Shown here in pieces: positions 8,631 to 17,942 of a stretch of DNA of 64,000 nt. The first letter of the stretch is position 1. Every line of letters starts with the position of its first letter. The position numbers and the translations under genes were made by a program. This stretch comes from Caballeronia sp. dw_276 (GTDB taxonomy: Bacteria; Pseudomonadota; Gammaproteobacteria; Burkholderiales; Burkholderiaceae). The DNA lies in NCBI RefSeq assembly GCF_018449635.1, contig NZ_JAAVUV010000016.1, positions 1 to 64,000 of the forward strand, written 5' to 3'. The notes beneath the pieces are model-generated. The model was not told the DNA's origin. It made no database searches and saw only the letters and a list, made by a program, of their open reading frames with translations.

Positions 8631-10708
8631 CGACGCTTGCCTCATCTTCCGAGCGCTGGCGAGCGCCCGTCAAAAGCCGCGTCGGTTTGCTGATCACCTT
8701 GCTCGTGTTTTTGATCGTCGCGGTCGCGCTCTTGCGTCTTGCGCCCGATGTAAATGCGTGGCTCGCTGCCGCGCCCGGCAGCGACGCCGCGCAACTCGCC
8801 GGTGTGTTCCTTTTCGATCTGAACGCGCCGCGCATTGCGGCGGCGCTCGTCGCGGGCGGCTGTCTGGCAGTTGCAGGCTCGCTCTTCCAGGCGCTGACGC
8901 GCAATCCGCTGGCATCGCCTGATCTTCTCGGCATCACGGGCGGCGCGCAACTCGGCTTGCTCGCCGCGATGATCCTGCCGTCCATATTCGGCGCGGCGTC
9001 CGTGCCCTTGCTGTTTGTCTGCGGTCTCGCGGCGGCCGCGTGCGTTGCGGCGGCAGCGGGCGGATGGCGCGCGACGCCGCTCAGGCTCGTGCTGGCAGGC
9101 AGCGTTTGCATGCTGCTGTTCTCGGCGGTATCGACACTTTTGCTGGCGTTTTTCGAGCAAACCGTGGTGGGTGCGTCGCTTTGGGCGAGCGGCAGCTTGT
9201 ATCAGCCGGGCGCGGCAGGGTTGAAGTCCGCGCTTGCGTGGCTCGTCGTGCCGCTCGTCGCGCTGCCGTTTGTCATGCGTCCGCTTAACCCGCTGTCTCT
9301 GGGCGACGATGCAGCCGCTGCCGTCGGCGTTCGTATCGATGCCACGCGGCTCGCGGCGCTCGTCGTCGCGGTTGGTTTTGCGAGTGTCGCCGTGTCCATT
9401 GCGGGTCCGCTGTCTTACGTCGGATTGATCGCGCCGAATGTGCTGCGGCAGATTCGCGGAGCGAAGGCGTCGAAGCTCGGCGCGCTCGTGCCGCTGTCCG
9501 CGCTCGTGGGCGGCGCACTCGTGCTCGTCACCGATACCGCCGTGCTCTCCCTCGATCTCGATTCAACGCTTTCGACTGGTGTCGCCATCGCGTTTGTCGG
9601 CACGCCGCTGATGCTCGCGATGATCCGCAGCGGCACCGCGTGGGCTGGTGTCCTGCATGCAGGCCAGGAGCGTTCTGTGGAAGCTCGCAGTACGCGTTTT
9701 GTCCGCGCGATGAGCGTTTTGCCGTGGCCCGCCGTCGCAGCGATCTTGCTCGCAACTGGCGTGGTGATATTGACGATTGGTGCATCTTTTGGCCCGACGT
9801 GGCTCGGTCCCGAGCGCTGGCTGGGTGTGCTCGAACATCGTGACGATATTGCACGCATGCTGCTCGATCTGCGCCTGCCGCGACTCCTTTGCGCATTGCT
9901 CGCGGGCGCGCTCCTGGCATCGAGCGGCGTGTTGATGCAAAGCATCGTGAGGAATACGCTGGCCGGTCCCGAAGTGCTCGGCGTGACGCAGGGAGCCGGG
10001 CTGACGACGCTGGTCGCGCTGATGATCTGGCCGCTCGCCGGCCATGCAATTCTTTCGGGCGCCGCGTTGATCGGCGGCGGCGTGACACTCCTGCTTACCT
10101 TGTTGCTCAACCGGCGGCATCATTACGCGCCGCTCGCGGTGGCGTTGACCGGGATTGTCATCGGTACGTTGTGGACCACGTTGTCGCAGTGGCTGATCAC
10201 GCAGCAAAGCGTGCAGCCCGCGCGCTTCGTGGTATGGCTGGTCGGCGGGACATACGGGCGCAGTTGGGGCGAAGTCGCGACGCTGCTGCCATGGTGCGTG
10301 CTCGCGGTGCCGGTACTCGCGCTGCTTGCGCGGCCGCTCGATTTGCTTGCACTCGGCGATGATCAGGCGGTCGCGCTCGGCGTGCCGATCAGCGTGCTGA
10401 GGCCGCTCGTGCTCACCGTCGCCACGCTGGCTGCGTGCGCAGCGGTCGCGGCGGTGGGGCCCGTGGGGTTTATCGGATTGATGGCGCCGCATCTGGCGAA
10501 CATGCTGGGCGCACGGGCACATCGGACGCGGCTTTGGCTCGCGGCTGCGATCGGCGCCATGGTGCTCGCCGCGGCGGATATCGCCGCACGCACGTTGCTC
10601 GCGCCGCGGGAGATTCCGGCCGGCGTGCTAACGGCGTTGATTGGAGCGCCTTATTTGCTTGCGCTTCTCGTGATGCAGGCAAGGCGCGAAAAGCGGAGCG
10701 GCCGATGA
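8627..10708 (+). CDS. orbD: Fused ferric-siderophore ABC permease (FhuB/OrbD type)
   Basis: Inner-membrane permease of 693 aa made of two FecCD halves joined in one chain, as in FhuB. Each half repeats the family pattern: LAGSLFQALTRNPLASPDLLGI versus LASSGVLMQSIVRNTLAGPEVLGV, and GLIAPNVLRQIRG versus GLMAPHLANMLGA. Each half has roughly ten hydrophobic segments. The double length means one gene supplies the whole membrane channel for the OrbC-like ATPase. It overlaps its neighbours by four bases at both ends. Confidence 0.9.
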   Translation: MTTLASSSERWRAPVKSRVGLLITLLVFLIVAVALLRLAPDVNAWLAAAPGSDAAQLAGVFLFDLNAPRIAAALVAGGCLAVAGSLFQALTRNPLASPDLLGITGGAQLGLLAAMILPSIFGAASVPLLFVCGLAAAACVAAAAGGWRATPLRLVLAGSVCMLLFSAVSTLLLAFFEQTVVGASLWASGSLYQPGAAGLKSALAWLVVPLVALPFVMRPLNPLSLGDDAAAAVGVRIDATRLAALVVAVGFASVAVSIAGPLSYVGLIAPNVLRQIRGAKASKLGALVPLSALVGGALVLVTDTAVLSLDLDSTLSTGVAIAFVGTPLMLAMIRSGTAWAGVLHAGQERSVEARSTRFVRAMSVLPWPAVAAILLATGVVILTIGASFGPTWLGPERWLGVLEHRDDIARMLLDLRLPRLLCALLAGALLASSGVLMQSIVRNTLAGPEVLGVTQGAGLTTLVALMIWPLAGHAILSGAALIGGGVTLLLTLLLNRRHHYAPLAVALTGIVIGTLWTTLSQWLITQQSVQPARFVVWLVGGTYGRSWGEVATLLPWCVLAVPVLALLARPLDLLALGDDQAVALGVPISVLRPLVLTVATLAACAAVAAVGPVGFIGLMAPHLANMLGARAHRTRLWLAAAIGAMVLAAADIAARTLLAPREIPAGVLTALIGAPYLLALLVMQARREKRSGR

Positions 10709-11508
10709 GCCAGGACTTGGCATCAAGCGCTTCGCAATGTCTTGCTGCGTTCGCTCCGGCATCGATCGCGCCGTATCTGCAGAACGTGTGGCTCGGTGCG
10801 CCCGATCATGCTTTGGAAACGAACGACGTCAGCATCCTGCTGTCGTCTTTAGGGGCGCATCGGAACACGTTGCTCGATGCCATGGTCCGTCACTATGGCG
10901 GCGATGCCGAGCTTCAAGCGCGTGCGCTGTTATCGCAATGGAGCAAGTATTATTTCGGGCTCGCAGCGCCAGCCGGAATTCTCGCGGCGCGTTTGCTCCG
11001 ACGTCCGCTCGACATGTCGCCGGCGCGAACGCGGCTGGTCCTGCGCGAAGGCATGCCAGTCGCTTTGCATTTCACCGCCGATGCACTCAAGCCTCGCACT
11101 GACAACACCGCGCTCAACTACGCCGGCCTGCTCGAACATCTCGACGCGGTAATCGCAATGCTTGCTGCAATGACGCGCATCGCACCGCGCGTCTTGTGGA
11201 GCAACGTTGGCAATCTGCTCGACTATCTGATGGAGCAATGCGCATTGCTGCCGGGCGAAGCAGACGATCATGGCGATGCTGCATGGCTCTTCGGATCGAC
11301 GTCAAGCGCGAATGGAGAACCTAATCCGCTGCGCACGCCCATTCGCCAGATGAAGCCGCGCTCGGTGCTGCTGCCCAACCCGTTTCGCGCACGCCGCGTG
11401 TGCTGTGTGCGTTACGAAATTCCCGGAGAGACGCAACTCTGTTCGAGCTGTCCCTTGTTGCTGACGATGCCCGACGAAGCGCTCGCGCTGCAGGAGGCTA
11501 TCGCGTGA
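10705..11508 (+). CDS. orbF: Siderophore-iron reductase, FhuF-like
   Basis: Cytoplasmic [2Fe-2S] protein of 267 aa that reduces imported ferric-siderophore to release iron. The C-terminus has the FhuF-type cysteine set C233, C234, C246, C249 (CC-x11-C-x2-C); E. coli FhuF, as I recall it, has x10, so the loop here is one residue longer. The body ([15 protein letters not shown] near the middle) is characteristic of the family. ATGA overlap with the permease upstream, and its stop overlaps the GTG of the binding protein. In ornibactin clusters the reductase usually follows the binding protein; here it precedes it. Confidence 0.85.
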   Translation: MSQDLASSASQCLAAFAPASIAPYLQNVWLGAPDHALETNDVSILLSSLGAHRNTLLDAMVRHYGGDAELQARALLSQWSKYYFGLAAPAGILAARLLRRPLDMSPARTRLVLREGMPVALHFTADALKPRTDNTALNYAGLLEHLDAVIAMLAAMTRIAPRVLWSNVGNLLDYLMEQCALLPGEADDHGDAAWLFGSTSSANGEPNPLRTPIRQMKPRSVLLPNPFRARRVCCVRYEIPGETQLCSSCPLLLTMPDEALALQEAIA

Positions 11509-12485
11509 AGAGACTGTTTCTGGGGCTCGTTTGCGTGGTCATGACGTCGTTGGCATTGGCGGCGGAGCCGGGCGCGCCTGTGTGCGGACCGCTTGCGGAC
11601 AACCAGACGGTTTCGCAATTCAGCAAGACAATGCCGGAAAAGCCGAAGCGCGTTGTCGTCCTCGAATTCATGTTCGCGGAAGATCTGGCTGCGCTCGACA
11701 TAACGCCCGTCGGTCTCGTCGATAACGCCTATTACGCCGGCTGGATCGGTTACGAAAGCAAGCGTTTCGATGGCGTGCCGGAAGTCGGCACGCGGCAGGA
11801 GCCGAGCCTCGAAGCGATTGCATCGGTGCGTCCAGATCTGATCATTGGTGTGGGGTATCGGCATGCGCCGATTTTCGCGGCGCTGGACCGGATCGCGCCC
11901 ACGGTGTTGTTCCAGTTCAGCCCGGACATGCAGCAACGTGGTGGCGAGCCGCAGACGCAACTCGACTGGACCCGCACGATTTTTCGCACGATAGGCTGCC
12001 TGACCGGGCGCGAGGCAAAGACGCAAGCCGTAGAAGCAAAACTCGATGCCGGCCTTGCTCGTAATGCGCAACGTCTGGCGCGTGCAGGCCGCAGCGGCGA
12101 GCACGTTGCGCTACTGCAGGAACTCGGCTTGCCGGATCGTTATTGGGCATATACGGGCAACAGCACGGCCGCGGGCGTGGCGCGGGCGCTGGGTTTATCG
12201 CTATGGCCATCCGAGCCTACGCGCGAGGGCACCATCTATGTAACGTCGGCCGATCTGCTCAAGAAGCCCGATCTCGCTGTATTGTTCGTGACCGCGTCGA
12301 CCGCGGACGTCCCCATCGATACCCAACTGACATCTCCCGTCTGGCGCTTCGTTCCTGCAAAGCGGGTAGGGCGTGTGTCGCTGGTCGAGCCGAACATCTG
12401 GGGCTTCGGCGGCCCCATGTCGGCCCTGCGTTTATCCGACGAGATGACCAGCAAACTGTTGGCATTGCCGCTGCCACCGCGCTGA
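11505..12485 (+). CDS. orbB: Ferric-siderophore periplasmic binding protein
   Basis: Periplasmic receptor of the FhuD/FecB type, 326 aa. GTG start at 11505 inside the reductase stop (GTGA), with AGGAGG about six bases upstream. A signal peptide ([21 protein letters not shown]) is cleaved near residue 20. The TroA-like fold shows in [19 protein letters not shown], the [13 protein letters not shown] block and the helical linker between lobes. Last gene of the uptake operon. A terminator-like hairpin follows, and the next gene is an unrelated lyase instead of the expected biosynthetic genes. Confidence 0.87.
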   Translation: MKRLFLGLVCVVMTSLALAAEPGAPVCGPLADNQTVSQFSKTMPEKPKRVVVLEFMFAEDLAALDITPVGLVDNAYYAGWIGYESKRFDGVPEVGTRQEPSLEAIASVRPDLIIGVGYRHAPIFAALDRIAPTVLFQFSPDMQQRGGEPQTQLDWTRTIFRTIGCLTGREAKTQAVEAKLDAGLARNAQRLARAGRSGEHVALLQELGLPDRYWAYTGNSTAAGVARALGLSLWPSEPTREGTIYVTSADLLKKPDLAVLFVTASTADVPIDTQLTSPVWRFVPAKRVGRVSLVEPNIWGFGGPMSALRLSDEMTSKLLALPLPPR

Positions 12486-12524
12486 TCGCGCACCCGCGTT
12501 CTATACGCGATCCTGCCGTTTTTT
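12484..12524 (+). terminator. Possible terminator after the uptake operon
   Basis: GATCGCG (12484-12490) pairs with CGCGATC (12506-12512) across a 15-base loop, and a run of six T residues ends at 12524. The T-run is offset by about six bases, so efficiency is uncertain. Confidence 0.38.
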
Positions 12525-12590
12525 GACACGCCGTTTACACGCGATCCGATACGCTTCGTTTGATCCAATCAAAAGAATGCGGAGCTGAAC

Positions 12591-13463
12591 GTGGTGTCCG
12601 GAATATGGTTGCCTATCGTCACGCCCTTTAAGGACGGACAAGTCGATACTGATGCGCTCCAGCGTCTCGCGGAGCGTTACCTGAGCCAGGAGATCAGCGG
12701 GTTTGTTGCGCTTGGAACGACCGGCGAAGCGGCGCTGCTCGATCACTACGAACGGCTCAAGGTGCTGCGTTCACTGTTCGAGGTGGTCGGCACGCGCCTG
12801 ACGGTAGTGGTCGGTATCGGCGGCATGAATACACGTGACATGGTGCAGGAAATCCGCGAGCTGGACCGCTGGGATATCGGTGGATATCTGGTGTCCGCGC
12901 CGGCTTATATCTGTCCCGATCAAAACGGCATTCGCTGGCACTTCGATGAAGTCTCGCGCGCCACGGAACGCCCTGTCATCCTGTACGACGTGCCGCATCG
13001 AACGGGTGTGGCCATTGAAACCAATACGGTCGAACGCCTCGTGGAGCGCGCCAATATTGTGGCGATCAAGGCTTGCGTGCCGGCGACTTTCGAGCGGCTT
13101 TGCCAGCTTCCGATCAGCGTTCTCTGCGGCAACGACGACGCGTATCTCGACTGCCTGAAGGCGGGTGGATCCGGTGGCATTTTGACGAGCGCCCATCTTT
13201 TCGCCGATGTCCTGGCCGAGATCCACGAACGGGTTTTAACGGCGAGATTGGACGATGCCGCCGTGTTCTTCGACGCGCTCAAGCCCGTCATCAAGCTCCT
13301 GTTCGGCGCACCGAATCCATCCGGCGTGAAGGCGGCGCTCGCCCTCGAAGGCTTGATCCAAAGTGAAACCCGCTTGCCGGTCATTGAAGCGTCGGCCGCG
13401 CTCAAACAGCAACTGCGCATCGCGCTCGACGCGTGTTCCCGCCAGCTTGCGATCATGGCCTGA
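12591..13463 (+). CDS. Dihydrodipicolinate synthase-family lyase/aldolase
   Basis: Cytoplasmic TIM-barrel class I aldolase of 290 aa in the DapA/NanA superfamily. The hallmarks are in register with E. coli DapA: GTTGE near 42-46, Y132 in ILYDVPHRTG, and the Schiff-base K160 in VAIKAC. GTG start at 12591 with GGAG about nine bases upstream. It could be a DapA paralogue or an aldolase for another 2-oxo acid; the VPHRTG arginine is the position that binds the second substrate carboxylate in DapA, which favours DapA-like chemistry. It lies alone, not in a lysine operon, and has no evident link to the siderophore genes. Confidence 0.8.
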   Translation: MVSGIWLPIVTPFKDGQVDTDALQRLAERYLSQEISGFVALGTTGEAALLDHYERLKVLRSLFEVVGTRLTVVVGIGGMNTRDMVQEIRELDRWDIGGYLVSAPAYICPDQNGIRWHFDEVSRATERPVILYDVPHRTGVAIETNTVERLVERANIVAIKACVPATFERLCQLPISVLCGNDDAYLDCLKAGGSGGILTSAHLFADVLAEIHERVLTARLDDAAVFFDALKPVIKLLFGAPNPSGVKAALALEGLIQSETRLPVIEASAALKQQLRIALDACSRQLAIMA

Positions 13464-13508
13464 ACGCACGACCTGCCTCTTTTCCATCAAACAGAATCCG
13501 TTTTTAGA

Positions 13509-13521
13509 GCGCTGTCAGCGC
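13509..13521. repeat. Palindrome GCGCTGTCAGCGC
   Basis: A perfect 6-base dyad with a one-base centre, 23 bases before the porin-remnant start. It could have been an operator of the former porin gene; the loop is too short for a terminator. Confidence 0.3.
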
Positions 13522-13544
13522 CGTAATACCAGAGCGATGTTGAT

Positions 13545-13678
13545 ATGAAGAAGTCCCTTAACACGTCTTTTCTGGCGGTTGCCCTATCCGCTGGTTATGT
13601 GGTTTCAGCGCATGCACAAAGCACCGTAACGCTGTATGGCGTTATCAATGCATCTTGGGCATGAAGCACGCGTTCTAG
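13545..13678 (+). pseudogene. Internally deleted outer-membrane porin remnant
   Basis: The frame from 13545 gives a porin signal peptide and first beta strand: MKKSLNTSF, a hydrophobic core ending SAHAQ, then STVTLYGVIN, before a stop at 13662. This matches the beginning of the intact porin at 63821. In the next frame, 13655-13678 encodes LGMKHAF and a stop, the typical C-terminal end of Burkholderia trimeric porins with its terminal Phe. About 1 kb of barrel is therefore missing and the two ends are joined out of frame. The product could at most be a secreted 39-residue peptide. Confidence 0.78.
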
Positions 13679-13862
13679 GGTTTCGTGGCGCGGGTCACTA
13701 CGGGCTTACTTCTTTGGTAGTGTCCGCCGCCGTCCGTGGCGAAAATTTTTTCAGCGACCTGGGATAAAACCGTCTACAACGCTTTATTAGGCGGCTCTAT
13801 ATGCGGAATGGATCTGTGAGTTTCCGCTAGTTCGTTTCAGAAGAAATTTCACGGACAACCCC

Positions 13863-14981
13863 ATGCATGACAACCCGCAACGATCGCCGGGTCAAGGCGC
13901 CAAATGTCTTTGGGGCGCCCTGCGGCCAATCTCAACGATTGGCCGTTTCCTTGCGCGCGTCGACCCGGGCACACATCGCCGGGTGAAGGGATTGCGACTG
14001 GTGACCGCGTATGGCATCGCGGTCGCGCTCGGGACGTTGCAGGATATTGCGCATGTTGTTTCCAGCAGCATCCCTCTGGGTTATCTCGCTGGAAGCTTCG
14101 CACTCTGGGCGAGCGTATCCGAAGGAAAAACGACGCGGCCGGAGTCGAGCCGCGACCTCGTGTTGTTATGCCTTTCCGCCGCGTTGGGCGCTGCTGTGTT
14201 TGCGGTTTTCGCCGAGCCACTGCGAGTCGCCGGCAGGGCGGCACCGGAGTTGATCCTCGTCACTGGCGCGTTTCTGGTCGGATATCTCAAACAGTTCGGC
14301 ATTTTAGGCGCCGGCGTCGGATCGCAAATCTATATTGGCCAGTTGCTCGCATATGGCGCCCGTTTGACGGCGAATGATTTGCGCGCTATCGGGATCGCGG
14401 CACTCATCGCGGCGCTGGCGTCCGTCGTGCCGCGAATGCTGAGCGGGCCTGCCGAGCGCCCGGTCTTGACGGCGGCTCTGGCAGGCAGCCCGGAATCCTC
14501 GCGCAGGAAGTGGTCGCCCGAGTTTTTCATGGGTCTGCAGGCGTCCCTTGGCGCACTGGTCATCGTTGTGTTGAACGGCCTGATTGGCATGGCCGAGTCC
14601 GCATGGGCAATTACCGCGTGCACTTATGTCGTCGCAGCCTCGGCGACCGGCACCATAGAGCGTGTGCGCCGGCGAATTGCCGGTACGCTGATCGGCGTTC
14701 CATTAGGCCTTGCCTGTCTGCCGGTTGCAGAGCATGCGCCTTTGTTGATCTGGGCTGCGGCCGCGTTCGCGATGGTCATTTACGCAATGGCATTGCCCGA
14801 GCGCTACGACATCGCCTGCGCGGCGTTTGCTTTCACGTTGATCGTCACGCTTGCAGCAAGTGGCGTGCACTCGATTCCCTTGCTTGCCGCCCGCGGCTGG
14901 GAAACGCTCCTTGGCGGATTGCTGGGTCTGGCCGCCGCCATGTTCGTTTTTCCGATCCGGTCCTTGGACCCCGGCAAATAA
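13863..14981 (+). CDS. FUSC-like integral membrane protein
   Basis: Inner-membrane protein of 372 aa with around eight to nine predicted hydrophobic segments grouped in two halves (about 45-200 and 225-365), separated by a polar, basic loop (PAERPVLTAALAGSPESSRRKWSPE). The pattern resembles the fusaric-acid-resistance/aromatic-acid-exporter (FUSC) superfamily, but it lacks the long cytoplasmic helical domain of full FUSC pumps, so transport is only suggested. ATG start at 13863. It stands alone between the porin remnant and the potassium-channel gene. Confidence 0.6.
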   Translation: MHDNPQRSPGQGAKCLWGALRPISTIGRFLARVDPGTHRRVKGLRLVTAYGIAVALGTLQDIAHVVSSSIPLGYLAGSFALWASVSEGKTTRPESSRDLVLLCLSAALGAAVFAVFAEPLRVAGRAAPELILVTGAFLVGYLKQFGILGAGVGSQIYIGQLLAYGARLTANDLRAIGIAALIAALASVVPRMLSGPAERPVLTAALAGSPESSRRKWSPEFFMGLQASLGALVIVVLNGLIGMAESAWAITACTYVVAASATGTIERVRRRIAGTLIGVPLGLACLPVAEHAPLLIWAAAAFAMVIYAMALPERYDIACAAFAFTLIVTLAASGVHSIPLLAARGWETLLGGLLGLAAAMFVFPIRSLDPGK

Positions 14982-15153
14982 ACGGCAACCGGGTTCGAAT
15001 GAACTTCAGTCTTTCCCACGCCACGATTCGTTCAACGCGCGATATCAATCATCAGACGGATTGATGTGTCCTGAGTACAACTTCGCGATTAATATGGCGC
15101 CTTTCGGCGGCCAGCCACAAAATGTTCGGCCGTCCCTACGAGAACGACCCAAC

Positions 15154-16068
15154 ATGCCACACGAAACACCACAGTCAGCGCGCCGCGAGCCGGCAGAACC
15201 TCATGCGGCGCCGCCGCATCGGCGCATCATTCTCGATGACCGGCATCACGTGACTACGCACGGTCTCAAGACTTACTTCTGGCATGACATCTATCACATC
15301 GCGCTGACTGCCCGGTGGCCGGTCTTTTTCGCCGTTGTCGCGCTATTGTTCCTTCTGCTCAACCTGGGGTTCGCGCTTTTGTTCCAGATGGGCGAACACG
15401 CGATTGCAAACCAGGCGCCCGCCGGTTTGCTCGGCGCGTTCTTCTTCAGTGTCGAAACGCTTGCGACGGTCGGCTACGGCGACATGCATCCCGCGACCCT
15501 CTACGGTCACGCGATTGCAACAAGCGAGATCTTTGTCGGCATGTCGGGCATTGCGCTCACGACCGGCATGATCTTCGCGCGGTTCTCGCGGCCTCGCGCG
15601 CGCATTCTATTTGCGAACAATGCTGTGGTTCGTCCTATCGATGGCCGTCTGACGCTGATGGTGCGCGCCGCGAACGCGCGGCAGAACGTTATTGTCGAAG
15701 CGAAGGCCCGGATGCGCGTGATACGTTCAGAGACCACGCCCGAAGGGTTTTTCTCGCGCAAGGTGCATGACTTGCCGCTCATACGCGATCAGCATCCGGC
15801 GTTTCTGCTGAGCTGGAGCCTGATGCATGTGATCGATGAAAACAGTCCGCTCCACGGGCAGACGCTCGAGTCGCTCGAAGCCTCCAACGCCGAATTGATG
15901 CTGATGGTGGAAGGCCTCGACGAAACCACCATGCAGCCCATGCAGGCGCGCCGCAGCTGGCCGCCCGAGGCGATCCTCATGGGGTATCGATACGTCGATC
16001 TGCTCTCGGTGGAGAACGGCGAAACGCATATCGACTACTCGAAGTTCAACGAGGTCGTGCCGCTTTGA
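15154..16068 (+). CDS. Inward-rectifier potassium channel, KirBac type
   Basis: Inner-membrane tetrameric K+ channel, 304 aa from the ATG at 15154; upstream in-frame ATGs at 15064 and 15094 would add sequence foreign to the family. The slide helix and first membrane segment (about 45-75) precede a pore helix and selectivity filter T105-V-G-Y-G109. The second membrane segment (IALTTGMIFARFSRP) leads into the cytoplasmic immunoglobulin-like Kir domain (about 150-304), which has the typical HAFLLSW-like motif HPAFLLSWSLMHVID. Such channels in bacteria are gated by lipids or ligands. Its stop is six bases from the stop of the convergent MFS gene. Confidence 0.9.
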   Translation: MPHETPQSARREPAEPHAAPPHRRIILDDRHHVTTHGLKTYFWHDIYHIALTARWPVFFAVVALLFLLLNLGFALLFQMGEHAIANQAPAGLLGAFFFSVETLATVGYGDMHPATLYGHAIATSEIFVGMSGIALTTGMIFARFSRPRARILFANNAVVRPIDGRLTLMVRAANARQNVIVEAKARMRVIRSETTPEGFFSRKVHDLPLIRDQHPAFLLSWSLMHVIDENSPLHGQTLESLEASNAELMLMVEGLDETTMQPMQARRSWPPEAILMGYRYVDLLSVENGETHIDYSKFNEVVPL

Positions 16069-16074
16069 AGCGGT

Positions 16075-17286
16075 TCAAGCGAGCCGCGTAGCCGGGCGCC
16101 CGACAAACCAATAATGCAATAACGCGAGAACCGGAAACACGCTGGCGACGCTTGCAATCATGGTCCAGCCACCATGCTCGAACAACGTGCTCGCGACCGC
16201 CGACCCGCACGCGCCGCCAATGAAAATGCTCGTCATGTAAAGCGCGTTCAGACGATTACGGCTCGCGGCATGAAGCGCATAGATCTCGCGCTGGCCGATG
16301 ACCATGTTCATCTGCACGGCGAAGTCGAGCACCACCCCGGTGACTACAAGGCCGGCCACGCCCCAGGCGGGATGAATCAGCATTGGCATGAACGACAACG
16401 CGCCGAGGATCAACGCGATCAGTGTCCCAAGCCTGGAATGACCGGCATCGGCGAGCCGTCCTGCAAGTGGTGCCGACGTTGCGCCCATTGCACCGACCAG
16501 CGCAAAGAGCGCCACGCCGTTCTGCGTCAACCCATGATGGCAAATCAGTTCCACAGGCACGGCAGTCCAGAACAAGCTGAACGTGGCGAACATCAGTCCC
16601 TGATACAGCGCCCGATGACGAAGGACCGGCATGGTCGCAACGAGCGTCCCGAGCGAGCGGATCAGTTGTACATAGGTGGCTTTGTGATCGGGCTGACGCG
16701 ATGGAATGGTGAACGCGAGCACCGCTGTCACGATCGCCATCAGGACGGCGGCCGAACCGAATACCACGCGCCATCCGAAATACCCCGCGACAAAACTCGA
16801 TATGGGCCGCGACAACAGGATGCCGAGCAGCAAGCCGCCCATGATCGTGCCTACGACACGTCCGCGGGTTTCATCCGGCGCGAGGTGCGCCGCGAGCGGG
16901 ATCAGGATCTGCACCGCGACCGAGCTGAACCCGACCAGAAGCGAGATGGCGAGGAATGCGTGCGGCTGATGCACGAGCGCGGCGGCCGCGAGGCTGGCGA
17001 TGGAAACGAGCGCCGTCGCGATCATCAGCTTGCGGTTTTCCAGAAGGTCGCCGAGCGGCACGAGAAAGAACAACCCGAGCGCGTAGCCAATCTGCGTGAG
17101 CGAGACAATCAGGCTTGCCGCGCCGCTCGACAAGTGAATATCCGGCCCGATCATTTCGATGATCGGCTGCGCGTAATACAGATTGGCGACTATGGCGCCG
17201 CAGCAGAAAGCGAACAGCGCGATCAGGCCGCTGGTCATCTTGACCTGGGCTGGACCCGTGGCGGCCGACGGGGAATTCGGGGACAT
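16075..17286 (-). CDS. MFS transporter (drug/arabinose efflux-like)
   Basis: Major facilitator of 403 aa with 12 predicted membrane segments. The frame opens at 17532, but the ATG at 17286 is used because GGAGC precedes it and upstream residues are polar and Arg-rich. The loop 2-3 motif is LGDLLENRKLM, a version of the MFS signature G-x-L-x-D-x-x-x-R-R/K, and motif C-like glycines occur in segment 5. The family resembles YnfM/AraJ-type efflux proteins. It diverges from the monooxygenase/flavoenzyme pair at 17596, which suggests it may export their product or substrate; that is inference. Confidence 0.8.
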   Translation of the reverse strand: MSPNSPSAATGPAQVKMTSGLIALFAFCCGAIVANLYYAQPIIEMIGPDIHLSSGAASLIVSLTQIGYALGLFFLVPLGDLLENRKLMIATALVSIASLAAAALVHQPHAFLAISLLVGFSSVAVQILIPLAAHLAPDETRGRVVGTIMGGLLLGILLSRPISSFVAGYFGWRVVFGSAAVLMAIVTAVLAFTIPSRQPDHKATYVQLIRSLGTLVATMPVLRHRALYQGLMFATFSLFWTAVPVELICHHGLTQNGVALFALVGAMGATSAPLAGRLADAGHSRLGTLIALILGALSFMPMLIHPAWGVAGLVVTGVVLDFAVQMNMVIGQREIYALHAASRNRLNALYMTSIFIGGACGSAVASTLFEHGGWTMIASVASVFPVLALLHYWFVGRPATRLA

Positions 17287-17595
17287 GCATGCTCCACAGG
17301 TTGAATGATGGAATGCCGTTTTTGATGCGGACTGCGGGTCGAATGCGAGATTCTTGCGAATGCCGGGAACGCTGACTAAGCCTGCGCGGCGGCGCACGCC
17401 AGCTGAAATGCCCGCCGGAAAACATATGGCGAGCACATCCGGATGCGGCACGATACCACCAGCAGCACGAGCTTGCTTGCGGCCACCGGCCTTACGCAAG
17501 CCGCAGCGGACGTTCCAGGCCAACTCGCACAAGCCCCGGACGATGGCGATAAACTGGTGCGCCGTCGCACTTTATCGAGCAAAGGAGCTGACCTC
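17287..17595. other. Divergent intergenic region, MFS gene and monooxygenase gene
   Basis: 309 bases with no gene I would support. Open frames here are N-terminal extensions of the two flanking genes with unlikely composition. No strong dyad or promoter was picked out by eye. Confidence 0.4.
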
Positions 17596-17910
17596 ATGTA
17601 TATCGCCATGAACCGTTTCAAAGTGGCCCTCGGATCCGAGACCGCATTCGAAGACCTCTGGACAAGCAGGGATACGCATCTCAAGGAAGTCCCGGGTTTT
17701 GTGGAGTTCCACCTGCTGAAAGGTCCTCAAAAGGAAGATCACGTACTCTATTCCAGCCATACGATCTGGTCGAATTACGATGCTTTCGAAGGCTGGACCA
17801 AAAGCGACGCTTTCCGCGCGGCACATCGCAATGCCGGCAATGAAACGCGCTCGCTTTATCTCGGGCATCCGGAGTTCGAAGGATTCGAGGTGATTCAGAC
17901 GGTCAGGTAG
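17596..17910 (+). CDS. Antibiotic biosynthesis monooxygenase (ABM)-fold protein
   Basis: Small ferredoxin-like-fold protein of 104 aa. MYIAMNRFKV and the FEDLWTSRDTHLKEVPGFVEFHLL block are typical of ABM/IsdG/HmoB-like proteins, which act as dimers on quinones, aromatic polyketides or heme. An AAAGGAG ribosome-binding site lies about nine bases before the ATG. 32 bases separate it from the flavoenzyme gene, so both are probably cotranscribed. The sequence does not decide between heme degradation and quinone-forming oxidation; no heme-uptake gene is nearby. Confidence 0.75.
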   Translation: MYIAMNRFKVALGSETAFEDLWTSRDTHLKEVPGFVEFHLLKGPQKEDHVLYSSHTIWSNYDAFEGWTKSDAFRAAHRNAGNETRSLYLGHPEFEGFEVIQTVR

Positions 17911-17942
17911 ATACGTCGATAATAATGAGGTGACGCGACACC

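Noticed and set aside
12591-13463. DapA-family gene as part of the siderophore operon
   Set aside because: A terminator-like hairpin and 105 bases separate it from the binding-protein gene, it has its own ribosome site, and no siderophore step needing this chemistry is implied.
16060-16073. CCGCTT/AAGCGG hairpin between the KirBac and MFS genes
   Set aside because: The arms leave only a two-base loop, which cannot form a stable hairpin, and there is no T-run.
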